NCBI RefSeq assembly: GCF_014281965.1
Contig: NZ_JACFTB010000003.1
Coordinates: 248,001-312,000, forward strand
Length of the DNA: 64,000 nt
Reading direction: 5' to 3'
Source of the DNA: Rhodococcus sp. BP22
GTDB lineage: Bacteria; Actinomycetota; Actinomycetes; Mycobacteriales; Mycobacteriaceae
Notes under the pieces: model-generated
What the model was told of the DNA's origin: nothing
Database searches by the model: none
What the model saw: only the letters and a program-made list of their open reading frames with translations
Part shown: in pieces, positions 57,513-64,000 of the stretch
How positions within the stretch are numbered: position 1 is the stretch's first letter
Layout of the letters: the number at the start of each line of letters is the position of its first letter
Translations under genes and position numbers: made by a program

Positions 57513-58178
57513 CTAGAACAGCACCAACCACACGGCGACGAGGTGGCAGATCGCGGCAAGCACTGTGGCCGCGTGGAAGAACTCGTGATGCCCGAACGTA
57601 GTGGGCCAAGGATTGGGCCATTTCGTCGCGTACAGGATCGCTCCGACGCTGTACAGGACGCCGCCGACGAGCAAGAGAATGAAGGGTGCGAAGCCCACTT
57701 GCTCGATCAGCGTCGGTGCGACCGGCACGATGGCCCAGCCGAGAATCAGGTACAGCGGTACGCCCACCCAGACGGGTGCGAGAGGCCACAGCATCTTGAG
57801 TGCGACGCCGCTGAGTGCACCGATCCAGACGACGATCAGCAGAGTTCTGCCGGTTGCTGCCGGGAGTCCGAGTACGGCGAACGGCGTGTAGCTGCCGGCG
57901 ATGAACAGAAAGATCATCGAGTGGTCGGCGCGCTTCATCCACGTGCGAGTGGCGGGGGTCTTCCAGTGGATTCGGTGGTAGGTAGCGCTGACTCCGAAAA
58001 CGCCGCAGACGGTGCTCGCGTAGACAGCGGTTGCGATTCCGGCACTGACGGAGACCAAGGTGAAGGCCAACGTGACCAGGACGATGCCCGCCACAATGGA
58101 GACCGCGAAAGCGTAGAGATGAATCCACCCGCGCATCCGAGGTTTCGCGGGTAGTTGGTCGATCCCGAACATCGTCAT
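57513..58178 (-). CDS. Hemolysin III / TrhA-type PAQR membrane protein
   Basis: A 221-aa seven-helix membrane protein of the hemolysin III (progestin-adipoQ receptor) family, equivalent to Rv1085c. The conserved acid/His sites are in VSATYHRIHWK, KRADHSMIFLFIAG and GHHEFFHAATVLAAICH, which form the zinc-hydrolase-like site of PAQR proteins. Bacterial members are linked to membrane homeostasis. ATG 58178 is used. It converges on the DUF255 gene with a 6-bp gap. Confidence 0.93.
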   Translation of the reverse strand: MTMFGIDQLPAKPRMRGWIHLYAFAVSIVAGIVLVTLAFTLVSVSAGIATAVYASTVCGVFGVSATYHRIHWKTPATRTWMKRADHSMIFLFIAGSYTPFAVLGLPAATGRTLLIVVWIGALSGVALKMLWPLAPVWVGVPLYLILGWAIVPVAPTLIEQVGFAPFILLLVGGVLYSVGAILYATKWPNPWPTTFGHHEFFHAATVLAAICHLVAVWLVLF

Positions 58179-58304
58179 GCGATCACTTCCTCTCGACTCC
58201 GAACTTACGCAACCGTAGGTTCGGTGATTACTCTACCGGCGAGTAGCTTCGTTTCGTCGGCGTAAGGTTGTGCTCCGTGGTGATCCGACTGTGGTGATGT
58301 CTCG

Positions 58305-59087
58305 GTGAAAATTCTCCCGACGAACGTTCGTAACGTGCTGTACAACGTGTACGAGCGGCGCTTGCTCATGCAGCTCGACGGCATGCGCCATCCGCGTCAC
58401 GTTGCAGTGATGTGTGATGGAAATCGCCGGTGGGCACGTGAGAACGGCTTCACCGACGTCGCGCACGGGCATCGCATGGGTGCACTGAAGATCGCCGAGA
58501 TGCTCGGTTGGTGCGACGCCGCGGGAATCGAGATGGCCACCATCTATCTACTCTCGACCGAGAATTTGTCCCGCGACCCCGACGAGCTCGATTCACTGCT
58601 CGAGATCATCACCGACGTCGTCGAGGAGATCTGCGGACCCGAGCAGAATTGGGGAGTCAAGATCGTCGGCACCCTCGAGCTCCTTCCACCTTCGACGGCG
58701 CGCAGGCTCGAAGAGGCCGCCGCTCATACCGCGGGGCGAACCGGAACGCATGTCAACGTCGCAGTGGGCTACGGCGGTCGTCAGGAAATCGCCGACGCAG
58801 TCCAGTTATTGGTGAGAGAGAAGATCGCCGAGGGACTCACCGGAGACGACTTGGTGAAATCCATCGACGTCGACGGCATCGATACTCACCTTTACACCTC
58901 CGGCCAGCCCGATCCAGATCTGGTGATCCGCACTTCGGGTGAACAACGGCTCTCCGGATTTCTGCTGTGGCAGAGCGCGTACTCGGAAATCTGGTTCACC
59001 GAGGCTTACTGGCCCGAATTTCGCCGAGTCGACTTCCTTCGGGCGCTGCGTGACTATGCAGCCAGGCATCGTCGATTCGGAATCTGA
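58305..59087 (+). CDS. Cis-prenyltransferase, short-chain (Z-farnesyl diphosphate synthase-like, Rv1086)
   Basis: A 260-aa undecaprenyl-diphosphate-synthase-family enzyme. It has the catalytic Asp in VAVMCDGNRRWARENGF, IYLLSTENLSRDPDEL, VNVAVGYGGRQEIADA and the C-terminal LVIRTSGEQRLSGFLLWQSAYSEI region. Mycobacteria have two such enzymes: Rv1086 makes omega,E,Z-farnesyl diphosphate and Rv2361c makes decaprenyl diphosphate. The 260-aa length, N-terminus and synteny favour the Rv1086 type, an early step toward decaprenyl phosphate for cell-wall synthesis. GTG 58305 is the start. Confidence 0.92.
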   Translation: MKILPTNVRNVLYNVYERRLLMQLDGMRHPRHVAVMCDGNRRWARENGFTDVAHGHRMGALKIAEMLGWCDAAGIEMATIYLLSTENLSRDPDELDSLLEIITDVVEEICGPEQNWGVKIVGTLELLPPSTARRLEEAAAHTAGRTGTHVNVAVGYGGRQEIADAVQLLVREKIAEGLTGDDLVKSIDVDGIDTHLYTSGQPDPDLVIRTSGEQRLSGFLLWQSAYSEIWFTEAYWPEFRRVDFLRALRDYAARHRRFGI

Positions 59088-59095
59088 ATACCGAT

Positions 59096-60019
59096 CTACA
59101 ACTTGCGTAATCGGAGCCTGTTGATGGCGTGATCGCTGTCCTTGCGCAGCACCATCGTGGCCCGAGGGCGCGTCGGCAGAATGTTCTCGACGAGGTTCGG
59201 CAGATTGATCGAGTGCCAGAGATCCTCGGCGGCCATACGTGCCTGCTCGTCGGGCAGATTCGCGTAGTGATGAAAGTGCGCGTCGGGATCGGCGAACGAC
59301 GTCTTACGCAGCGCGAGAAAGCGCTTCACGTACCAGCGTTCGATGTCCTCGATTCTGGCGTCGACGTAGATCGAGAAGTCGAACAGATCCGAGACCATCA
59401 AACGTGAACCGGTCTGCAGAACGTTGAGGCCTTCGACAATGAGAATGTCCGGCTGACGAACCATGTGGAACTGGCCCTTCAGAATGTCGTAGGACACGTG
59501 CGAATAGACCGGTGCGGCAACCTCTTCGGCTCCCGATTTAACCTCGGTGACGAAGCGGAGCAGCTTGCGCCGATCGTAGCTCTCGGGAAATCCCTTGCGA
59601 TGCAGGATGCCGCGGCGCATCAACTCTGTCGTCGAATACAGGAAGCCGTCGGTGGTGACCAGGTCGACGCGCGGATGGTGGTCCCACCGCGCGAGGAGTG
59701 CTTGCAGAACTCGGGCCGTGGTCGATTTTCCGACCGCGACACTGCCGGCGACCCCGATGACGAAGGGCACCTGACGATCCGGGTGCTTCTCTCCGAGAAA
59801 TGTTGCAGTGGCCGCGAACAGCCGTTGCCGTGCGGCGACCTGGAGGTGAATGAGTCGGGCCAGAGGGAGATACACCTCGGCGACTTCTTCGAGATCGATC
59901 TGCTCACCCAAACCGCGGAGGCCGACGAGTTCCTCCTCGGTGAGCACCAGTGGCGTCGACTGCCGAAGAGTGCGCCACTGGGCGCGATCGAACTCGACGT
60001 AGGGGCTGGGTTCGCTCAT
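59096..60019 (-). CDS. coaA: Pantothenate kinase, type I
   Basis: A 307-aa kinase for the first step of coenzyme A synthesis. The P-loop is [18 protein letters not shown], then [26 protein letters not shown], and [24 protein letters not shown] and the C-terminal [16 protein letters not shown] are typical. ATG 60019 ([15 protein letters not shown]) matches the mycobacterial protein; a 22-codon in-frame extension upstream runs into a large inverted repeat and is rejected. It converges on the cis-prenyl synthase gene with an 8-bp gap. Confidence 0.97.
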   Translation of the reverse strand: MSEPSPYVEFDRAQWRTLRQSTPLVLTEEELVGLRGLGEQIDLEEVAEVYLPLARLIHLQVAARQRLFAATATFLGEKHPDRQVPFVIGVAGSVAVGKSTTARVLQALLARWDHHPRVDLVTTDGFLYSTTELMRRGILHRKGFPESYDRRKLLRFVTEVKSGAEEVAAPVYSHVSYDILKGQFHMVRQPDILIVEGLNVLQTGSRLMVSDLFDFSIYVDARIEDIERWYVKRFLALRKTSFADPDAHFHHYANLPDEQARMAAEDLWHSINLPNLVENILPTRPRATMVLRKDSDHAINRLRLRKL

Positions 60020-60032
60020 TCGGAGGTACACA

Positions 60033-60080
60033 CCTCGTGTGCCTGGTGCGTACCTGGGAGTACGCACCAGGCGCACGAGG
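60033..60080. repeat. Long inverted repeat upstream of coaA
   Basis: Arms 60033-60053 and 60060-60080 form a 21-bp stem with one mismatch (60040/60073) and a 6-nt loop. It lies 14 bp upstream of the coaA start, in the gap to the divergent DUF885 gene. No T-run follows on either side. It could be a 5' leader hairpin of coaA mRNA or a protein site. Confidence 0.85.
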
Positions 60081-60188
60081 GACACTGAAGTCGCATGGCT
60101 TCAGATTGTGCTTGGTGCCACTGATACTCACACGGGCGGGGTAGTTCACTGTTCGTTCATCTCACTGCGGCCACTATCGTCGGATCTT

Positions 60189-61385
60189 ATGAACGCCGAT
60201 TCCCTCGTCCGTGAGTATCTACAACTCGGTCTGAGTTTCGACCGACTCGAAGAGGGCTTCGTCGACGCGTACACCGGTGATCCCGAGTTGCGTCGACAGA
60301 CCGAGAATGCGCCTGCTCCCGATCCTGCTGCCCTCGCGCGGCAAGCCGTCGCATTGCGGGCCGAGTTGGCCAATACCGATCTGTCGGCGCAGCGTGCCGA
60401 GTTCATCGATGTCCACCTGCGCGCGCTGGAATGCTCGGGCCGCAAGTTTGCAGGCGAAGACATCGGTTTCGTCGACGAGGTCTTCGCATACTTCGATGTC
60501 CGCATCGAACCCGGGGACCAGGACCACTATGCGCAGGCACACCGAAAGATGGACGAGGTGTTGTCGGGTCCGGGTTCGCTCGCCGAGCGATTGGCTGCTC
60601 ATCGCACCAGAGACGTCATCCCGGCCGATCGACTGCAGGAATGCGTCGACGCCTTCTCGAGTGCCTTGCGTGACCTCGTGCGAGCAGAGTATTCACTGCC
60701 CGAGACCGAACAGGTGCGTTACGAGGTGGTGGGGGACAAGCCGTGGTCGGGATTCAACTATTACCTCGGAGACTTCAAGTCCACCGTGGCCATCAACTCC
60801 GATCTCGAACAGCACATGGCGAACCTCCCGCACCTCATCGCGCATGAGTCCTACCCCGGACATCACACCGAGCATTGCCGGAAAGAGATGGGCCTCGTCG
60901 GTGCCGGGCAGCAGGAACAGACCCTGTTTCTCGTCAACACTCCGCAATGCCTGATGGCGGAGGGGCTTGCCGATCTGGCGCTCGAGTCGATCGTCGGACC
61001 GGGGTGGGGACTGTGGGCGCAGGAAATCTACGCCGACCTCGGCCTGCGGTTCGACGGGGACAAGGCCGAGCGACTGTCGACGGCGTCGGGCCAGCTGCTC
61101 GGGGTGCGGCAGGACGCGGCATTGTTGCTGCACGATCGACACAAGAGTCAGGATGACGTCGCTGCGTACCTGGAAAAATGGGGCCTCGCATCGCCCAAGC
61201 GTGCTCGGCAGAGTCTGAAGTTCTTGTCCTCGCCGTTGTGGCGTGCCTACAGCAGCACATACGTCGAGGGCTACAAACTTCTCGGTGGTTGGTTGGCTCA
61301 GGGCAAGACCGTCAGCGAGCGATCGGCGTTGTTCGGACGCCTCCTCGACGAGCCGCTGACACCGGGGCAATTACGCATCTCGTAA
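60189..61385 (+). CDS. DUF885 family putative zinc peptidase
   Basis: A 398-aa protein of the DUF885 family. The metal-binding motif is LIAHESYPGHHTEH (HExxH-like), followed by NTPQCLMAEGLADLALESI carrying the downstream Glu. SGFNYYLGDFKSTVAINSD and WRAYSSTYVEGYKL are conserved segments. Family members resemble thermolysin-like peptidases, but substrates are mostly unknown. ATG 60189 is chosen; the open frame upstream extends into the coaA-side inverted repeat. It sits between coaA and glyA. Confidence 0.85.
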   Translation: MNADSLVREYLQLGLSFDRLEEGFVDAYTGDPELRRQTENAPAPDPAALARQAVALRAELANTDLSAQRAEFIDVHLRALECSGRKFAGEDIGFVDEVFAYFDVRIEPGDQDHYAQAHRKMDEVLSGPGSLAERLAAHRTRDVIPADRLQECVDAFSSALRDLVRAEYSLPETEQVRYEVVGDKPWSGFNYYLGDFKSTVAINSDLEQHMANLPHLIAHESYPGHHTEHCRKEMGLVGAGQQEQTLFLVNTPQCLMAEGLADLALESIVGPGWGLWAQEIYADLGLRFDGDKAERLSTASGQLLGVRQDAALLLHDRHKSQDDVAAYLEKWGLASPKRARQSLKFLSSPLWRAYSSTYVEGYKLLGGWLAQGKTVSERSALFGRLLDEPLTPGQLRIS

Positions 61386-61429
61386 ACTGAGGGCGCCCAC
61401 ATTGCTGCCCTCATTTGGAGACCCCTGTT

Positions 61430-62713
61430 ATGACTGACGTCAACAACCTGTCCCTTGCCGAACTCGATCCTGAGGTCGCCGAGGCCATGGCAGGCGAACT
61501 GGGGCGTCAGCGTGACACGCTCGAGATGATCGCATCGGAGAATTTCGTTCCTCGTGCCGTTCTACAGGCACAGGGCAGCGTGCTGACGAACAAGTACGCC
61601 GAGGGTTACCCGGGCCGTCGCTACTACGGTGGCTGCGAGCATGTCGATGTCATCGAGGACCTGGCCCGTAACCGTGCCAAAGAACTCTTCGGCGCCGAGT
61701 TCGCCAACGTCCAGCCGCACGCCGGTGCGCAGGCCAACGCGGCAGTGTTGATGGCACTGATCAACCCGGGCGACAAGATCATGGGCCTCGATCTGGCACA
61801 CGGCGGCCACCTCACGCACGGTATGAAGCTGAACTTCTCCGGCAAGCTGTACGAGGTCGAGTCCTACGGCGTCAGCAAAGAAGACCACCGCATCGATATG
61901 GATCAGGTCCGCAAGCAGGCCATCGCGGCCAAGCCGCAGGTCCTGATCGCCGGCTGGTCCGCCTACCCGCGATTCCAGGACTTCGAAGCCTTCCGTTCCA
62001 TCGCTGACGAGGTCGGCGCATTGCTGTGGGTCGATATGGCGCACTTCGCCGGACTCGTCGCAGCAGGGCTGCATCCCTCGCCCGTTCCCTACGCCGACGT
62101 CGTTTCCTCGACCGTGCACAAAACACTCGGCGGACCCCGGTCCGGCCTGATCCTCGCGAAGAAGGAATGGGCTAAGAAGCTCAACTCCGCAGTGTTCCCC
62201 GGCCAGCAGGGCGGCCCACTCATGCATGCGATTGCCGCCAAGGCCGTCGCTTTCAAGATCGCTGCGACGCCGGAGTTCAAGGAGCGCCAGGAGCGCACCC
62301 TCCTCGGAGCTTCGCTCCTCGCGGATCGCCTGAACGGCAAAGACATCGCGGACAAGGGAATCTCGGTTCTCACCGGCGGCACCGACGTGCACCTCGCGCT
62401 GGTGGACCTGCGTAACAGCCAGCTCGACGGCCAGCAGGCCGAGGACCTCCTTCACGAGGTCGGCATCACCGTCAACCGCAACGCCGTACCGTTCGATCCG
62501 CGCCCGCCGATGGTCACCTCCGGCCTGCGCATCGGCACCTCGGCCCTCGCGACGCGTGGCTTCGGCGAAGCAGAGTTCACCGAGGTAGCCGACATCATCG
62601 GCACCGCCCTCGCCACCGGCGAAGCCAGTGACTCGTTGAAAGAGCGCGTCGTCAAGGTCGCACAGAGCAAGCCGCTCTACGACGGCCTCGAAGACTGGGG
62701 CCTGATCGGCTGA
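61430..62713 (+). CDS. glyA: Serine hydroxymethyltransferase
   Basis: A 427-aa PLP enzyme interconverting serine and glycine with tetrahydrofolate, the main source of one-carbon units. It has [38 protein letters not shown], and the PLP Lys in [17 protein letters not shown] 61430 ([16 protein letters not shown]) is preceded by GGAG 9-10 nt upstream; a start five codons earlier is weaker. The 44-bp gap upstream is too short for a glycine riboswitch. Equivalent to Rv1093. Confidence 0.98.
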   Translation: MTDVNNLSLAELDPEVAEAMAGELGRQRDTLEMIASENFVPRAVLQAQGSVLTNKYAEGYPGRRYYGGCEHVDVIEDLARNRAKELFGAEFANVQPHAGAQANAAVLMALINPGDKIMGLDLAHGGHLTHGMKLNFSGKLYEVESYGVSKEDHRIDMDQVRKQAIAAKPQVLIAGWSAYPRFQDFEAFRSIADEVGALLWVDMAHFAGLVAAGLHPSPVPYADVVSSTVHKTLGGPRSGLILAKKEWAKKLNSAVFPGQQGGPLMHAIAAKAVAFKIAATPEFKERQERTLLGASLLADRLNGKDIADKGISVLTGGTDVHLALVDLRNSQLDGQQAEDLLHEVGITVNRNAVPFDPRPPMVTSGLRIGTSALATRGFGEAEFTEVADIIGTALATGEASDSLKERVVKVAQSKPLYDGLEDWGLIG

Positions 62714-62766
62714 TTGCCACCCTCTTCGCTCGGGGTCGGCTGGTCTGATCCGATCGCCTTTTGCTC

Positions 62767-62817
62767 GCTTGAATGGTTCATTCATACGATTGATTCGTAT
62801 GAATGAACCATTCAAGC
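62767..62817. promoter_or_regulatory. Nested 23-bp inverted repeat with paired TGAATG-N3-CATTCA sites
   Basis: Arms 62767-62789 and 62795-62817 are perfectly complementary over 23 bp with a 5-nt loop. Each arm itself contains a palindrome: TGAATGGTTCATTCA (62770-62784) and TGAATGAACCATTCA (62800-62814), centres 30 bp apart. Such paired dyads are typical of TetR/MarR-type repressor sites; as RNA it would be a strong hairpin, but no T-run follows. It lies 54 bp after glyA and about 270 bp before phoH2, in a 374-bp gap otherwise without a clear gene. Confidence 0.7.
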
Positions 62818-62967
62818 TGGGGGATGGGGAACTCCCAGACACGGTGCGACGGGTTAACGCGTTGTTCACCGACACGCCCCCTGCTCTCCGCGCCAATCCT
62901 CGGAATCGGCGGTACCGTCGGCAATAACAGACAGCGGGGAAGCTGACTGTGCGGGAGGTTCTGATAC

Positions 62968-63021
62968 GTGACTGAGCTAGTGAGTGCGAGAGGGCCGGCA
63001 CCCGGCCCTCGTGTCAGCTGA
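62968..63021 (+). CDS. Possible 17-residue leader peptide upstream of phoH2
   Basis: GTG 62968 is preceded by GGGAGG at 10-nt spacing and opens a 17-codon frame (MTELVSARGPAPGPRVS) ending at TGA 63021. The frame overlaps a 9-bp hairpin (62990-62998 with 63002-63010) and the 14-bp palindrome GTGTCAGCTGACAC (63011-63024). It resembles a regulatory upstream frame. Mycobacterial phoH2 is known to be preceded by a small antitoxin gene, phoAT, but this peptide is much shorter, so equivalence is doubtful. Confidence 0.35.
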   Translation: MTELVSARGPAPGPRVS

Positions 63022-63074
63022 CACGTCAGGACCGACCGGCCGAGCGACAAACGTTCGCGTGGCGTCGCGCGAAC
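62990..63074. promoter_or_regulatory. Cluster of hairpin/palindromes in phoH2 leader
   Basis: Three consecutive symmetric elements lie before phoH2: a 9-bp stem (62990-62998/63002-63010), the perfect palindrome GTGTCAGCTGACAC (63011-63024) and GTTCGCG-N8-CGCGAAC (63053-63059/63068-63074). The last ends 3 bp before the phoH2 Shine-Dalgarno. They suggest layered transcriptional or translational control; no known riboswitch class is recognised. Confidence 0.5.
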
Positions 63075-63087
63075 ATAGGAGCCCCAC

Positions 63088-64000
63088 GTGGCCACTTCAC
63101 GCTCCGTTTCCGCCCCTCTTCGGACATTCGTGCTGGACACCTCGGTTCTGCTGTCGGATCCTTGGGCTGTTGTTCGCTTCGCCGAGCACAATGTGGTGCT
63201 ACCGCTCGTGGTCATCAGCGAGCTGGAGGGTAAACGCCATCACCACGAGCTGGGATGGTTCGCACGGGAGTCGTTGCGCATGCTCGACGACCTTCGCGTC
63301 GAACACGGTCGGCTCGATCAACCTGTTCCGATCGGCACCCAGGGCGGCACACTGCAGGTCGAGCTCAATCACACCGACGCAGCCGTTCTGCCTGTCGGTT
63401 TTCGTACCGACTCCAACGATTCGCGGATCTTGGCGTGCGCACTCAACCTGGCGGCCGAGGGCAAAGAAGTAGTGCTCGTCAGCAAGGACATCCCGCTGCG
63501 AGTGAAAGCCGGTGCGGTGGGATTGCCCGCCGACGAGTATCACGCCCACGACGTCGTGCCTTCGGGTTGGACCGGCATGGCCGAACTGGAAGTGCAGCCG
63601 GCCGACATCGATCGGTTGTTCGCGGACGGTGTCATCGACCTGGACGATGCACGAGAAATGCCGTGTCACACAGGAGTTCGCTTGCTCGGGGGCCGTTCGA
63701 GTGCATTGGGACGCGTCACAGCGGACAAGCAGGTGCAGCTCGTGCGCGGCGAACGGGAAGCATTCGGTTTGCACGGACGCTCCGCCGAACAGCGGGTCGC
63801 GCTCGACTTGCTGCTCGACGAGAGCATCGGCATCGTCTCGCTCGGCGGCAAGGCCGGTACAGGAAAGTCTGCGCTGGCACTGACCGCAGGTCTGGAGGCC
63901 GTGCTCGAGCGTCGTACTCATCGGAAAGTTGTTGTCTTTCGCCCTCTGTACGCGGTCGGCGGTCAGGAGCTCGGGTACCTACCCGGCAGTGAGAGCGAAA
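63088..64000 (+). CDS. phoH2: PIN-PhoH fusion protein PhoH2 (3' end outside window)
   Basis: The frame from GTG 63088 is open to the window edge (304 codons). The N-terminal PIN ribonuclease domain has its acidic residues in [31 protein letters not shown] and [14 protein letters not shown] then [12 protein letters not shown]. The PhoH ATPase domain begins about residue 225 and its Walker A is [13 protein letters not shown]. This is the RNA helicase/RNase toxin-like PhoH2 of actinobacteria (Rv1095). AGGAG lies 6 nt before the GTG. The C-terminal half is not in the window. Confidence 0.95.
   Translation, partial: MATSRSVSAPLRTFVLDTSVLLSDPWAVVRFAEHNVVLPLVVISELEGKRHHHELGWFARESLRMLDDLRVEHGRLDQPVPIGTQGGTLQVELNHTDAAVLPVGFRTDSNDSRILACALNLAAEGKEVVLVSKDIPLRVKAGAVGLPADEYHAHDVVPSGWTGMAELEVQPADIDRLFADGVIDLDDAREMPCHTGVRLLGGRSSALGRVTADKQVQLVRGEREAFGLHGRSAEQRVALDLLLDESIGIVSLGGKAGTGKSALALTAGLEAVLERRTHRKVVVFRPLYAVGGQELGYLPGSESE

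Noticed and set aside
61386-61429. Glycine riboswitch before glyA
   Set aside because: The gap is only 44 bp, too short for an aptamer.
62818-63087. c-di-AMP (ydaO-type) riboswitch before phoH2
   Set aside because: There are G-rich stretches, but the conserved core elements are not recognisable.

Overview
The window is high-GC actinobacterial chromosome, most likely Rhodococcus or a close mycolic-acid-containing relative (Mycobacteriales). Supporting signs are RpoB, RpoC and EF-G sequences close to Rhodococcus/Mycobacterium, the mycothiol enzyme Mca, a VKOR/DsbA-like pair, DUF222-HNH and DUF3558 proteins, sites resembling BioQ and KstR operators, and a greA-to-phoH2 block in the same order as Mycobacterium tuberculosis Rv1080c-Rv1095. 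The genus is an inference from protein similarity. I saw no rRNA, tRNA, insertion sequence, prophage or CRISPR array.

1-7.5 kb: rpoB (5' end missing) and rpoC, separated by a perfect hairpin and closed by two tandem terminators. 7.5-12.5 kb: a secreted cholesterol-oxidase-like GMC enzyme, a membrane-anchored EEP phosphatase/nuclease, a glyoxalase-fold protein, a luciferase-like monooxygenase, a small membrane protein and a SixA-like phosphatase. 12.6-18.3 kb: a tightly overlapping operon bioY - acyl-adenylating enzyme - thiolase - bioM - bioN - second acyl-adenylating enzyme, preceded by a BioQ-type palindrome. It is met tail to tail by an acyl-ACP thioesterase. This is the most unusual cluster here: biotin uptake genes co-expressed with acyl-activation enzymes and a thiolase with a shifted active-site cysteine.

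19-29 kb: a lytic transglycosylase/NlpC-P60 cell-wall hydrolase, a KstR-type site, RidA, VKOR plus a membrane-anchored DsbA-like protein, AroQ, two MFS transporters (one with a 15-bp repeat encoding a helical tail), a DUF222-HNH protein, and a decayed hydrolase with a duplicated segment. 29-38.9 kb: one long operon (DinB-like protein, AtuA-like protein, acyl-CoA dehydrogenase, biotin-dependent carboxylase beta and alpha subunits, second acyl-CoA dehydrogenase, enoyl-CoA hydratase, TetR regulator). It corresponds to M. tuberculosis Rv0976c-Rv0971c and resembles acyclic-terpene utilisation clusters. An 18-bp palindrome fills the spacer of its apparent promoter, so autorepression by the terminal TetR gene is likely. 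The carboxylase needs biotin, a possible link to the uptake operon.

39-44.7 kb: two DUF3558 lipoproteins, then the str operon rpsL-rpsG-fusA-tuf with its promoter, long leader and strong terminator. 44.8-47.2 kb: five overlapping minus-strand genes of the Asp23/AmaP envelope-stress type. 47.3-53 kb: an FAD reductase, IlvA, a DrrAB-like ABC exporter and a BAAT-like acyl-CoA thioesterase. 53-64 kb: the conserved greA - DUF4307 - mca - small membrane protein - DUF255 - hemolysin III - cis-prenyl synthase - coaA - DUF885 - glyA - phoH2 block, running off the right edge inside phoH2. A recurring local feature is short in-frame tandem repeats (6, 15 or 18 bp) expanding the hinges or tails of five unrelated proteins.
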